Of a stretch of 64,000 bases of DNA, positions 34,930 to 44,258 are shown piece after piece. The stretch's first letter is position 1; each line of letters opens with the position of its first letter. The DNA comes from Actinoallomurus purpureus (GTDB taxonomy: Bacteria > Actinomycetota > Actinomycetes > Streptosporangiales > Streptosporangiaceae): the NCBI RefSeq assembly GCF_024055795.1, contig NZ_JAMXMY010000015.1, positions 172,252 through 236,251 of the forward strand, given 5' to 3'. The translations under genes and the position numbers were made by a program. Below the pieces are notes generated by a model that was given only the letters and a program-made list of their open reading frames with translations, made no database searches and was not told the DNA's origin.

Positions 34930-37218
34930 TCACCGCGTGATCTCGTAGACCCTGCACTGACCCGCCGCATAGCGCAGGCGCGCGAATCGGTCGAGGTCGG
35001 GAGCGGGTCGATCAAAACCCCTGTCGACGAAGAGCCAGCGCACACCGTACGTGTGGCGTAGTCGCCGAACCGCCTCGGGTGAGGGCCGGTGGAAGACGGC
35101 TTCGTTGTCCATCAGCCGCCGAAGGTCCCAGAAGGGCACTGACTCGTCGGCAATGTGCCGTCTCACCCCCTCCATATGCGCTCTCGCGGTGTAGCGCCAA
35201 CTCTCCACCAGGACGCGTCGCTCCGAATACGCCGATACGGCGAAGCGCCGATCGTCGCAGCCCATGCCGGAGAGGCAGACGGCGTTGGTCGCGACCAGGT
35301 CATCGGGACGCGAGTGTTCCCGCAGCCAACGCCCCGCCTCGAGAGTCCCCGCGCCGATCACGGCTGCCAAAGGGTCTCGGGGAATGCCATGCCAGAGTTG
35401 CCGGACGTGGAGCAGACTCCCGGGCAGGATGAGCCCGCCGACGAAGGCGAGCGCCACCACCGGCGATAGGGACCGCACGGATGGACGCCGGCGTCCGGCC
35501 AGCACCAGAAGCACCATGCACCCGATGCTGATCACTATGAGCGCGAAGAACGGGCCGAGCATTCGCGGCAGTGCGTCACCCACGGTCGGCCTGGTGTTCC
35601 CCCCCAGTCCGCGGACCGCCAAGACCGCAGCGACCCCACCGGCCGAGGCGCCGAGAAGCATGATTCCCGAGCGTCGGCCGAGCCGCCCCGGAAGCACAGC
35701 CATCAGCCCATAGACGGACACGAGAGACATACATGGCATCACGCCGCAGAGGAAGTACGACTGGGAGTTACCGGCAAAACGCAGAATGCACGCGACCGCG
35801 ATCCCCGTCACGCTGATTCCAAGGAGCAGGAGGATCGCCGGGTCACACAATGTCCTTCGCCGGAGGGCCAGGCACAATGCGCCTCCCCAGACAAAGACCC
35901 GACCGACAATGCTCACCAGCGCCGCGACCGCCCGCAACGCCTGCGGAGGATCGGACGTCGAGGCGGCCACATCAGCCACAGCACCGAACATCGACCCGGG
36001 GTGAAAAATCACGCCGTCAGAGTTCCCGCCGAACAGCACCACTTTCGCGATCAGCACGGAGGGGGCCGCGGCCAGGAGCGCGACGAGTGCCGGTCGGTGC
36101 AGACGCCGGCTCGCGATGATCGTCCCGATCAGCACGATGAGAAGGCCCGCGATGAGCATCGGGAGATAGGTGGCCTTCGCCCCCATCACCCCCATGAGCA
36201 AGGTGACGAACAGGATCCACGGCCCCGCTCCCGACCTCGGCCGACGAAGAAGGTCGATGAGCAGCAGAATGACAGGCGCGAACATCATCGCCCCGAGCCC
36301 TTGCGTCGGGCTTCGCCACGGCACGTCAGCGCGTATCAGGAAGTCGACACCCAAGGAGGGGTACCAGGAGTACACGCTCGGCGCCCATACCAGACAGTTG
36401 ATCGCCAGCGCGACCATCCCGGGCCACCACCGATCGGTCAAGCGCCGTGCGGCCGCGAAGAGCAGTACGAGCGACGTCGCCAGGGTCGGTAGCATGAACA
36501 GCCGGTACAGCAGCGTCTGCGGCTCGATGCCGGTGACCCAACTGGTGGCCGCCATGTCCGCGTAGACGAACCAGTGATAGTAGAGCGGCTCACCGGCCAC
36601 GGACGGCCATTGTGGTGGCATATGGTGCTTGAGTTCACCGATGAGGCCCAGGTGGTACGGCATGTCGATATAGGGCGCGGCATATCCCGGCCACGCCAGC
36701 CCGTGCTGACGGTAGAACGCCGACCCGGTCGACAGTACGACGAACCCGACTAGAGCCGCGAGAGCCCAGGAATAGGCGGCCGGGACGTGCCTGACGGGAT
36801 CCGTTCTTCGCCAGTGCCGCCGCAATGCCGGTACGGCGAGAAAAGCGGTGACCGTGGCGACCGGCCACGCGAGCACGAACAAAGGATGCCCGGCCCACCG
36901 CGCGCCCACATAAATGAGTACGGTGATCGCCTGTCCGAGGACCGTCCCGGCCGCCACCTCTTCGGCGACGAACTGCGATCCCCCTCGAAAAGCGCGCCAC
37001 AGCAGCACCCCCGGCACCGTGGAACCCAGAGTGATGAAGGTGCCGAAGAACGCCGTTTCGCGTAGGGGCACGCCATAATATCGCAAAAGCGCGACAGCCA
37101 CCGCGATCACGAGCGCCGTGGGAACCCAGCCCGATCGTAGCGCTTTCGCCGACCATCGTATCGGGCGCTCAGTCCCGATCGGCATTGTCATCTGATCTGC
37201 CGGCGGCGCCTGCGCCAT
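34930..37218 (-). CDS. Polytopic membrane protein, probable GT-C-type glycosyltransferase
   Basis: This 762-aa protein has the same length and layout as 11254-13542: many membrane helices, the loop GYAAPYIDMPYHLGLIGELK, YYHWFVYADMAATSW, and a soluble C-terminal domain starting EAGRWLREHSRPDDLVATN. The Asp in IDMPYH is a candidate catalytic residue. GAGGAGAGGG before ATG 37218 supports the start. It is convergent with the FkbM gene. It is likely to use a polyprenyl-phosphate sugar, perhaps from the GT2 enzymes at 42148 or 56829, to decorate the polymer outside the membrane. Confidence 0.8.
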   Translation of the reverse strand: MAQAPPADQMTMPIGTERPIRWSAKALRSGWVPTALVIAVAVALLRYYGVPLRETAFFGTFITLGSTVPGVLLWRAFRGGSQFVAEEVAAGTVLGQAITVLIYVGARWAGHPLFVLAWPVATVTAFLAVPALRRHWRRTDPVRHVPAAYSWALAALVGFVVLSTGSAFYRQHGLAWPGYAAPYIDMPYHLGLIGELKHHMPPQWPSVAGEPLYYHWFVYADMAATSWVTGIEPQTLLYRLFMLPTLATSLVLLFAAARRLTDRWWPGMVALAINCLVWAPSVYSWYPSLGVDFLIRADVPWRSPTQGLGAMMFAPVILLLIDLLRRPRSGAGPWILFVTLLMGVMGAKATYLPMLIAGLLIVLIGTIIASRRLHRPALVALLAAAPSVLIAKVVLFGGNSDGVIFHPGSMFGAVADVAASTSDPPQALRAVAALVSIVGRVFVWGGALCLALRRRTLCDPAILLLLGISVTGIAVACILRFAGNSQSYFLCGVMPCMSLVSVYGLMAVLPGRLGRRSGIMLLGASAGGVAAVLAVRGLGGNTRPTVGDALPRMLGPFFALIVISIGCMVLLVLAGRRRPSVRSLSPVVALAFVGGLILPGSLLHVRQLWHGIPRDPLAAVIGAGTLEAGRWLREHSRPDDLVATNAVCLSGMGCDDRRFAVSAYSERRVLVESWRYTARAHMEGVRRHIADESVPFWDLRRLMDNEAVFHRPSPEAVRRLRHTYGVRWLFVDRGFDRPAPDLDRFARLRYAAGQCRVYEITR

Positions 37219-37519
37219 GACCCTCTCCTCGCTGGTTCACCGTAAAAGAAGAAGCGTAGCGACCAGCAACGTAACAAGATCCGAACGATAGTCACGCAAA
37301 GAATGAGGCAATGAGAAGATCATTCTCGGTAATATTTGGACGCCGCCGCCACCGCGACAATCCGGAGCGATCGCCACAGCCGACGCGACACCCCTATATC
37401 GATGGATCGTCATGCTGCAACCGCTACCTCAGAGCAGGTCCATATAATGGGTCCACAGGAAGAGTGAAGGCGTCTCTCCAGGAATTACCATTGACCCGGA
37501 TGAATTGAACAACGGTGAC
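37219..37519. promoter_or_regulatory. Divergent promoter region with a TATAAT box
   Basis: This 300-bp region lies between the membrane GT and the GT2 gene and has no ORF. TATAAT at 37443-37448 is a perfect -10 hexamer for the plus strand, about 70 bp upstream of the GT2 start; no good -35 is seen 17 bp before it. Confidence 0.35.
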
Positions 37520-38401
37520 ATGAACTCGAAAACGAAATTCGCTGTCGTCGTGACCACGATCGGGCGGCCCGAGCTGCTGGACCACCTGCTGGCATCCATC
37601 CACGCGCAGACGCTCAGGCCCAGCGAGGTGGTCGTCGTCGACCAGAGCAGCGATGACGGCACACGCACCGTGGTCGCCTCATGGGCAGATCGGCTCCCGG
37701 TGCGTCGTCTGACCTCGGCACGAGGCGCATCGGTCGGACGCAACGTAGGTGTCGCGGCCCTGGGAGACTGCGATTTCGTCGCGTTTCCGGACGACGACAC
37801 CAGCTATCTACCCGACACGCTCGCACAAGCCGCGGCGGTCCTCACGCGTGCTCCATCGGCCGGCGGGGTTTCCGGTCGCTCGGTGGGCACCCCGGGTCGA
37901 CCGGCCCAGCTCACCTCGTTCGGCGACCGGCAGATGCCGCTGAACCATCGGACAGTGTGGACGAGCGCCATCGAGCACACCGTCTTTCTAAGGCGCGACT
38001 TCATCCGCGCCGTGGGCGGTTTCGACGAAGATCTCGGGGTCGGTGCCGCGTCACCCTGGCAGTCGGGAGAGGGGACGGACCTGCTTCTTCGTGGCCTGAA
38101 GGCCGGCTGGACGATTCTGTTCGACCCCCAGATCATCATCGTCGAGTACAACCCCGACGCTCCGTCACCGGGTGAACGCGCATACCACATCAAGGCCAGG
38201 CGCTATGCGCGTGGCACCGGGCGCGTGTACCGGGCCCACCACGGCCTCGGCCTCCGGGTCAGGGTGGTCTTCCGCCCTCTCGCGGCAGCGGCGCTGAGCA
38301 TCGCCGGCGGACGCTGGGCCCTGACCATTTGGTATCTCCAGCGGGCCATCGGCCGCATCGAAGGATTGACGGGGCTCGTCCTGCCCGGGCCGAGAGATTA
38401 G
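37520..38401 (+). CDS. Glycosyltransferase family 2
   Basis: This 293-aa GT-A enzyme has the nucleotide-binding VVVTTIGRPELLDHLL, VVVDQSSDDGTRTVV and the metal-binding FPDDDTSY. The family WFD/GED-like site is WQSGEGTDLLLR. A short hydrophobic segment near the C-terminus may touch the membrane. It probably adds a sugar to the lipid-linked repeat unit. TTG 37505 is an alternative start; neither has a strong ribosome-binding site. It is convergent with the sulfotransferase gene. Confidence 0.88.
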   Translation: MNSKTKFAVVVTTIGRPELLDHLLASIHAQTLRPSEVVVVDQSSDDGTRTVVASWADRLPVRRLTSARGASVGRNVGVAALGDCDFVAFPDDDTSYLPDTLAQAAAVLTRAPSAGGVSGRSVGTPGRPAQLTSFGDRQMPLNHRTVWTSAIEHTVFLRRDFIRAVGGFDEDLGVGAASPWQSGEGTDLLLRGLKAGWTILFDPQIIIVEYNPDAPSPGERAYHIKARRYARGTGRVYRAHHGLGLRVRVVFRPLAAAALSIAGGRWALTIWYLQRAIGRIEGLTGLVLPGPRD

Positions 38402-38410
38402 GACTCTTTC

Positions 38411-39334
38411 TCAGCTGCGGGAGTAGCGGCGGAGCAATGGGTACGTGAGCGCGGACACCAGCAGACGGTCGGTACGGGGAAGGTGAGTGCGCCAGGCATC
38501 GTCGAGGCGAAGGGAGACGCTACCGGTCTGCGCACGCATCGGATTCCCTCCGATACTGTGCCCGGCGTCCAGCACAGCATGATCATCGGAGAGGAATCTC
38601 ATCGCCGACTCATCGACCGACAGGCCCGCAAAAGATATGACTTCACGGAGGACGCCGACAGGATCTTCGATGAGGCGTTCATAGGTGAGCATGCGGGTCG
38701 ACACTCCCTTTCTGCTCAGAATCTCCAAAGCAAGGTTCTGAACGATCCAATTGAGTGACGTATCCGCCGGCGATGCCGTTCCAAGGGTTGCGCCACGGAC
38801 GGAATCCACCCGCAATACATTTTTTGTACAAGAATACGCAACGCCACGGCTGTCGCGAACTATGTGAACCAGTTTCAGGTCGACGTCGGCATACATGCCA
38901 AGGCAGCAGGCCAACGGCGCCCGCTTGCTCGAATCAACGACGACCTGCGCCCCACTGACTTCGAGCGCGGCCGTGTAGATCTTGGTGTAGTAAGAGGCGT
39001 AGGCGGCGGCCGTCGTCTGGATCGCGCCGGAGCGCTTGCCTTGGAGCAACGCCGGAAGAAAGCGAATCCGGTCGATCGATCCACGGAGTCGCCGCATTTC
39101 CTGCAGATCAACGGCGTCCCAGCCACCAAACGCCCGGTCGCCTATCTCCTTCCAGAAAACACAGGAAGCGATCAGGTCCCCGCAGGTACATAGATCTCCA
39201 TTTCTGAGTCCTGTCCCCCAGAGGTTGCAGACCTCACCCAGCGAGACGACATCGGGCAACTGACCGAGGAGGCGATGCAGGAGCGTGGTTCCACTTCGAG
39301 AGACGCCGCCCACGAAGATGACACGGGGATGCAT
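38411..39334 (-). CDS. Sulfotransferase-family protein
   Basis: This 307-aa protein has the PAPS 5'-phosphosulfate loop GVSRSGTTLLHRLLGQLPDV and the 3'-phosphate-binding segment HIVRDSRGVAYSC. The C-terminal HSIGGNPMRAQTG is seen in many bacterial carbohydrate sulfotransferases. It would move sulfate from PAPS to a hydroxyl, here probably on a sugar of the polysaccharide or its precursor. No sulfate-activation genes are in the window. A small-molecule or lipid acceptor is also possible. Confidence 0.88.
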   Translation of the reverse strand: MHPRVIFVGGVSRSGTTLLHRLLGQLPDVVSLGEVCNLWGTGLRNGDLCTCGDLIASCVFWKEIGDRAFGGWDAVDLQEMRRLRGSIDRIRFLPALLQGKRSGAIQTTAAAYASYYTKIYTAALEVSGAQVVVDSSKRAPLACCLGMYADVDLKLVHIVRDSRGVAYSCTKNVLRVDSVRGATLGTASPADTSLNWIVQNLALEILSRKGVSTRMLTYERLIEDPVGVLREVISFAGLSVDESAMRFLSDDHAVLDAGHSIGGNPMRAQTGSVSLRLDDAWRTHLPRTDRLLVSALTYPLLRRYSRS

Positions 39335-39372
39335 ACCGATCCTTTCGCCAAGTTCGCTCTCACGAATATGGG

Positions 39373-40362
39373 TTAACGGACCGTCGGGCGTGCCGCCTCA
39401 ATGAGCGGCCGCCAGAAGTCCTCATTGTCCGCATACCAGCGCGCGACGGCCGCGAGCCCCTCGTCGAAATCGACCTCGGGTCGATAACCGAGGCCTCGGA
39501 TCTTCGTCGTGTCGATCGAGTATCGGCGATCGTGCCCCGGACGATCTGTGACGTACTCGACCATGTCCCAGCCCTCCCCCACTGCCTCGAGCAATCTGCC
39601 GACAAGTTCGAGGTTGGTGAGCTCGGTACCACCGCCGATGTTGTACGTCTCGCCCGCCGATCCCTTCTCCAGTACCAGCTGGATGCCACGGCAGTGATCA
39701 TCGACGTGTAGCCACTCACGGACATTTCGACCGTCGCCGTACAATCGGATCTTGCGTCCATCGAGCAGGTTCGCGATGGACAGCGGAATGATCTTTTCAG
39801 GATACTGCCACGGCCCATAGTTATTCGAGCAGCGAGTAACTCGGACATCCAGCCCATAGGTGCGATAAAAGGCACGGCAGAGCAGATCGGCGCCCGCTTT
39901 GGAAGCGGAGTAGGGCGAGTTGGGCAACAACGGCTCGGTCTCCCGCCAGGCTCCATCATCGATCGATCCGTACACTTCGTCGGTGGAGACCTGCACGAAC
40001 GTTCGGACCCCATATTCGAGTGCCGCCTGAAGCAGCCGCTGTGTGCCCAGAACGTTCGTCACCACGAAATCGCCGGCGTCGTCGATCGACCGGTCGACGT
40101 GCGACTCCGCGGCGAAGTTGACAATCACATCATGGCCGGGAACGACTTCCTTGAGAAGCGAGCCGTCGCCGATGTCACCTCGGATGAAGGTGAACTGCGG
40201 ATGGCCTGCCACGGATGCGAGGTTGGCGAGGTTACCGGCGTAGGTGAGCTTGTCCAGCACCGTGACATCCGCATCCTCCCATCCCGGGTAGCCGCGACGG
40301 AGCAATGCGCGAACATAGTGCGATCCGATGAATCCAGCACCACCGGTGACGAAGAACCTCAT
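39373..40362 (-). CDS. rmlB: dTDP-glucose 4,6-dehydratase
   Basis: This 329-aa extended SDR starts MRFFVTGGAGFIGSHYVRAL. It has the NAD-binding LDKLTYAGN, the catalytic STDEVYG (Asp/Glu pair) and YSASK, and NNYGPWQYPEKIIP, all specific to RmlB. It makes dTDP-4-keto-6-deoxyglucose. Its start overlaps the end of rmlA by four bases, so the pair is coupled. No rmlC or rmlD is present; instead a DegT aminotransferase is nearby, pointing to 4-amino-4,6-dideoxyhexose rather than rhamnose. Confidence 0.96.
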   Translation of the reverse strand: MRFFVTGGAGFIGSHYVRALLRRGYPGWEDADVTVLDKLTYAGNLANLASVAGHPQFTFIRGDIGDGSLLKEVVPGHDVIVNFAAESHVDRSIDDAGDFVVTNVLGTQRLLQAALEYGVRTFVQVSTDEVYGSIDDGAWRETEPLLPNSPYSASKAGADLLCRAFYRTYGLDVRVTRCSNNYGPWQYPEKIIPLSIANLLDGRKIRLYGDGRNVREWLHVDDHCRGIQLVLEKGSAGETYNIGGGTELTNLELVGRLLEAVGEGWDMVEYVTDRPGHDRRYSIDTTKIRGLGYRPEVDFDEGLAAVARWYADNEDFWRPLIEAARPTVR

Positions 40363-41426
40363 ATGCGCAGTTGGACCTTACTGTGATCACCGACCATCAG
40401 GCGGTGGGCATTAGGTGCGTGAACGGCACGCGTCACCTCGACGCCCCTGCCGATCAGGGAGTACTCGATCCGCGGCACGCCCTGGATCGTCGAGCCACCG
40501 AGGACGATGGAGTACTCGATCTCGGCCTCTTCGATGACGCAGTCATCCCCGATGGACGTGAACGGACCGACGTAGGAGCGGAGCACCTTGCTTCCGGCCC
40601 CGATGACGATCGGTCCGCGGAGTACCGAATCCTCGACCACCGCGTCCGGGTGGACCACGACTCGGCCGTCGATCTCCGATCGGCCCGCTACCACGCCGGC
40701 CAGGTCCGGCTCGACCGTCTCGAGCAGAATTCGGTTGCATTCCAGGATGTCCTGGAGACGACCGGTGTCCTTCCAGTAACCGGTGACGATGTGCGAGTGG
40801 ACACGATGTCCCTGGTCGATCAGCCACTGGACCGCGTCCGTGATCTCAAGTTCACCGCGCGCCGAGGGCTTGATCGCGCGTACCGCCTCGTGTATCGCCG
40901 CTGTGAACGCGTACACGCCGACGATCGCCAGATCGCTTCTCGGCAGTTCGGGCTTCTCCTGCAGGCTGACGATGCGACCGTCCCGGTCGAGTTCGGCGAC
41001 GCCGTAGAATTGCGGCTCGGCGACCTTGCTCAGCAACAGTTGCGCCGTGTAACCACCGGCCCGGAACTCCTGAAGGAGGTTCGAGATGCCGCCGACGAGG
41101 AAGTTGTCGCCGAGGTACACGATGAAGTCGTCGTCGCCCAGGAAGTCCTTCGCGATGAGCACACAGTGCGCGAGCCCAAGCGGTTCCTTCTGCGGGATAT
41201 AAGTGACGTCCAGCCCAAAACGCGACCCATCACCGACCGCCGCGCGCACCTCGTTCCCGGTATCACCGATGACGATCCCGACGTCGGTGATACCTACCTC
41301 ACAGATCGCGTCCAGGCCGTAAAACAGCACTGGCCGGTTGGCAACCGGGACAAGTTGCTTCGCCGACGTATGAGTGAGGGGACGCAGGCGAGTACCGCGT
41401 CCCCCGGCGAGCACCAGTGCCTTCAT
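40359..41426 (-). CDS. rmlA: Glucose-1-phosphate thymidylyltransferase (long form)
   Basis: This 355-aa enzyme makes dTDP-glucose from dTTP and glucose-1-phosphate. The N-terminal LAGGRGTRLRPLTHT and the core GDNFLVGGI are clear. Unlike the 290-aa RmlA of enterobacteria it carries a C-terminal left-handed beta-helix (about 245-340), as in StrD-type enzymes of actinomycetes. ATG 41426 precedes the conserved MKALVLAGG; the longer frame upstream is not conserved. It is followed directly by rmlB. Confidence 0.95.
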   Translation of the reverse strand: MKALVLAGGRGTRLRPLTHTSAKQLVPVANRPVLFYGLDAICEVGITDVGIVIGDTGNEVRAAVGDGSRFGLDVTYIPQKEPLGLAHCVLIAKDFLGDDDFIVYLGDNFLVGGISNLLQEFRAGGYTAQLLLSKVAEPQFYGVAELDRDGRIVSLQEKPELPRSDLAIVGVYAFTAAIHEAVRAIKPSARGELEITDAVQWLIDQGHRVHSHIVTGYWKDTGRLQDILECNRILLETVEPDLAGVVAGRSEIDGRVVVHPDAVVEDSVLRGPIVIGAGSKVLRSYVGPFTSIGDDCVIEEAEIEYSIVLGGSTIQGVPRIEYSLIGRGVEVTRAVHAPNAHRLMVGDHSKVQLRI

Positions 41427-41478
41427 CGTTCTGCTGCTTCCATGAGCCCCTCCGAGTCCGCGTGTCATGCAAATGATC

Positions 41479-41958
41479 TCATGGGCGTGCACGCGACCCT
41501 GCGTACACGGCTTCTTTTTGTGAACGTTTACCGGCGGGATATGAGGTTGATACTCGCGACGACGCCCGGAATTTCCAGAAACGCTGCATCGGATAAGCCA
41601 CGACCGGGCTCCAGAGTGCGGTGACGATCTGCGCTACCGGCACCGGAAGCCTCGCAACCTCGACAAGTGACACGAGAGAGACGACCGATAGGAGCAGGAC
41701 CGCCGCACACGCGATGTAAAACCGGATCAACCCAGCTATCCACGGCCCGGTCGCGTGAAACACCACGACGCGGTACGCCGGGTATACGGCGAGCACCGTC
41801 AGGGCCTGCGCGCCGATCGCCACCAGTGGATATGGCGCGACATGCCGGAGCATCAGCCACCCACCGGAAAATAGTACAAAGTGCAACACCGCAGTGATCG
41901 CTCCGGCGATAAGATACTTCACCTGTTGACGGCGGACAATCTTGAACATTGACACCAT
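41479..41958 (-). CDS. GtrA-family membrane protein
   Basis: About 159 aa with four membrane helices, starting RRQQVKYLIAGAITAVLHFV. The middle has YPAYRVVVFHATGPW and the last helix ends WKFRAS. GtrA proteins are proposed to flip polyprenyl-phosphate sugars made by a GT2 partner, and such a partner (42148) is divergent from it. The start is uncertain (ATG 41958, 41949 or 42045). A paralogue is at 60681 and a remnant at 56526. Confidence 0.85.
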   Translation of the reverse strand: MVSMFKIVRRQQVKYLIAGAITAVLHFVLFSGGWLMLRHVAPYPLVAIGAQALTVLAVYPAYRVVVFHATGPWIAGLIRFYIACAAVLLLSVVSLVSLVEVARLPVPVAQIVTALWSPVVAYPMQRFWKFRASSRVSTSYPAGKRSQKEAVYAGSRARP

Positions 41959-42147
41959 GCGCTCTATCCACCCCCGAAGACACACGCCATACAGCTTTTC
42001 GCCGGCCGTGCGGAGCAGGAAAATAGGGAGGTCTATTAACGACATCGATTCGGTCAATTTCTCTACTGCCTGCAGTAGATACGAGCCGAAGCTGGAAATT
42101 CTGCACTCAGATTTGTAAGCCGGCTGTGACCAGTCCGTGAGGTGCCC

Positions 42148-43116
42148 ATGTTCGTGTCCGTCGTAGTCCCGTGTTACCGGTCGGCAGAGACGCTGCCGGA
42201 GCTGGTCGCCCGGCTCGCCGCCGTCCTTCCCGGCGCAGCCATCGAGCATGAGATCGTGCTGGTCGTCGACGGCAGTCCGGACGACACGTGGGACGTCGCC
42301 GCCGCTCTGGCCCGCCGTCACCGGGAAGTGCGGGCCATCCAGCTGGCACGCAACTACGGCCAGCACAACGCTCTGACCGCCGGCATACGCGCCGCCCGCC
42401 ACGACGTCATCGTGACGATGGACGACGAGCTGCAGCACCCGCCCGAGGAGGTACCTCGGCTACTCACCGCGCTCACCGACGAGGTCGATCTGGTTTACGC
42501 GCGCCCACGAGAGGAGGAACACGGGCTGGCGCGCAGCCTCGCGTCGCAGCTGGTGAAGGTCTCCCTCGCCGGCCCATTCGGCATCCACGGTGCCCAGCAC
42601 ATCAGTGCCTTCCGGGCGTTCCGCACGTTCCTTCGCAACGGTTGCGACGGCCTCACCGGCCTGCACGTCTCGATCGACGTGGCGCTCTCTTGGGCGACCA
42701 CCCGGATCGCGTGCGTCGACGTGCGGATGGAGCAGCGCAGGTCCGGCCGCTCCGGCTACACCCTGCGCGCGCTGCTGCGCCATGCCGTCAACTTGCTCGT
42801 CGGGTACAGCACGACACCACTGCGGTTCGTCACCTACCTCGGCGTAGGAGTCGGCGCGTTCGGGCTGCTCCTCTGCGGCCTGGTGTTGTGCTGCTACTTC
42901 ACCGGGGAGACCACCGTCGCGGGTTTCACCAGCCTCGCCTCCATGATCGCACTGTTCTCGAGCGCGCAGTTGCTCGGCATCGGAGTGGTGGGTGAGTATC
43001 TCGGCCGGGTACACGCCGGCGGCATGGGCCGCCCCACGTACGTCATCCGCACCGAGGTCGGCCCGGCGGCGCCCGACGAGGGCGCCGACCTCCGATCCGA
43101 CGTCCTCTCTCAGTAG
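42148..43116 (+). CDS. GtrB/DPM1-like polyprenyl-phosphate glycosyltransferase (GT2)
   Basis: This 322-aa protein has an N-terminal GT-A domain, VSVVVPCYRSAETLPELV, the Asp-rich VVDGSPDDTWDV and the catalytic-site MDDELQHPPEEV (usual form DDLQHPP). Two C-terminal membrane helices (about 230-285) follow. It would charge polyprenyl phosphate with a sugar for GT-C enzymes such as 34930. In the usual DDD/DDL motif one position is Glu (DDEL), whereas the paralogue at 56829 has DDDL. It overlaps the DegT gene by 7 bp at the 3' ends. Confidence 0.9.
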   Translation: MFVSVVVPCYRSAETLPELVARLAAVLPGAAIEHEIVLVVDGSPDDTWDVAAALARRHREVRAIQLARNYGQHNALTAGIRAARHDVIVTMDDELQHPPEEVPRLLTALTDEVDLVYARPREEEHGLARSLASQLVKVSLAGPFGIHGAQHISAFRAFRTFLRNGCDGLTGLHVSIDVALSWATTRIACVDVRMEQRRSGRSGYTLRALLRHAVNLLVGYSTTPLRFVTYLGVGVGAFGLLLCGLVLCCYFTGETTVAGFTSLASMIALFSSAQLLGIGVVGEYLGRVHAGGMGRPTYVIRTEVGPAAPDEGADLRSDVLSQ

Positions 43117-44258
43117 GAGATGACGGCTTTGATGATGCGTTGCAGTTCGTCATCGCTCATCGCAGCGAACAGTGGAAGCCGCACGAGCCGGTCGGCGACG
43201 TCCTCGGTGACCGGACATCCGCCCGGCACCACGCGTCCGTACCGCAGTCCCCCGGGCGTGGTATGCAACGGCTGATAGTGGAATGCCGCCCGCACCCCCT
43301 GCTCGCCGAGATGGCGCAGGAACGCCTGGCGGTGGGCCAGATCGGGCAGCAGTAGGTAATACAGGTGAGCCGGATGATCTCGGTCGGCGGGAACGGTCGG
43401 CCGCCGCACCCCGCGCTCCCCGGCCCAGTCGGCCACTTCCTCGTCATAGGCCGCCCAGACGCGGTGCCGCCGGGCCTGGATGTCGTCGATCGCTTCGAGC
43501 TGTGCGACGAGGAAGGCGGCCAGCAGGTCGGAGGGCAGGTAGCTCGAACCGATGTCGATCCACCGGTATTTGTCCACCATTCCGCGGAAGAACTGGGCGC
43601 GGTTGGTGCCCTTCTCCCGGATGATCTCAGCGCGTTCGACGAGTCCCGGGTCGTTCAGGACGAGCGCACCGCCCTCCCCGCACTGCACGTTCTTCGTGGC
43701 GTGGAAGCTCTGGGTGGCCATCGCACCGAACGACCCCAGCGCTCGGCCGCGGTAACGGGCACAGAGCCCGTGTGCGTTGTCCTCCACCACGGCCAGGCCG
43801 TACCGCTCGGCGATCGCCATGATGGCGTCCATCTCACAGGCCACGCCGGCGTAGTGCATGACCACGATCGCGCGCGTCCGTTCCGTGATCGCCGCCTCGA
43901 CCCGCCGCTCGTCCAGGTTGAGCGTCTCCGGACGGCAGTCGGCGAAGACCGGGACCGCGCCGCGCAGCGCGAAGGCGGTGGCGGTCGAGGTGAAGGTGAA
44001 CGACGGCATGATGACCTCGTCACCGGGGGCGATGCCGAGGAGCAGGGCACTCATCTCCAACGCGTGCGTGCACGAGGTCGTCAGCAGGGCTGAGGAGGCC
44101 CCGATGAGCTCGGCGATCAGCGCGTTCGCTCGTCTCGTGAAAGGCCCGTCCCCCTCCAGAGCACCACCGGCCATGGCCCGCCCCAGATATTCCTGCTCCG
44201 CTCCGGCGACATAGGGGCGGTTGAACGGAATCACGGTAGTGTCCGGCAAAGTCGTCAT
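43110..44258 (-). CDS. DegT/DnrJ/EryC1 sugar aminotransferase (WecE-like)
   Basis: This 382-aa PLP enzyme has VVEDNAHG (Asp160 region) and the Schiff-base Lys189 in SFHATKNVQCGEGG. IPFNRPYVAGAE at the N-terminus is characteristic of WecE/RffA, which makes dTDP-4-amino-4,6-dideoxygalactose from the RmlB product. That matches rmlA and rmlB upstream and a GNAT gene whose stop overlaps its start by four bases (ATGA). A Qui4N-type product is not excluded. Two degraded copies exist at 57972 and 61663. Confidence 0.92.
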   Translation of the reverse strand: MTTLPDTTVIPFNRPYVAGAEQEYLGRAMAGGALEGDGPFTRRANALIAELIGASSALLTTSCTHALEMSALLLGIAPGDEVIMPSFTFTSTATAFALRGAVPVFADCRPETLNLDERRVEAAITERTRAIVVMHYAGVACEMDAIMAIAERYGLAVVEDNAHGLCARYRGRALGSFGAMATQSFHATKNVQCGEGGALVLNDPGLVERAEIIREKGTNRAQFFRGMVDKYRWIDIGSSYLPSDLLAAFLVAQLEAIDDIQARRHRVWAAYDEEVADWAGERGVRRPTVPADRDHPAHLYYLLLPDLAHRQAFLRHLGEQGVRAAFHYQPLHTTPGGLRYGRVVPGGCPVTEDVADRLVRLPLFAAMSDDELQRIIKAVISY

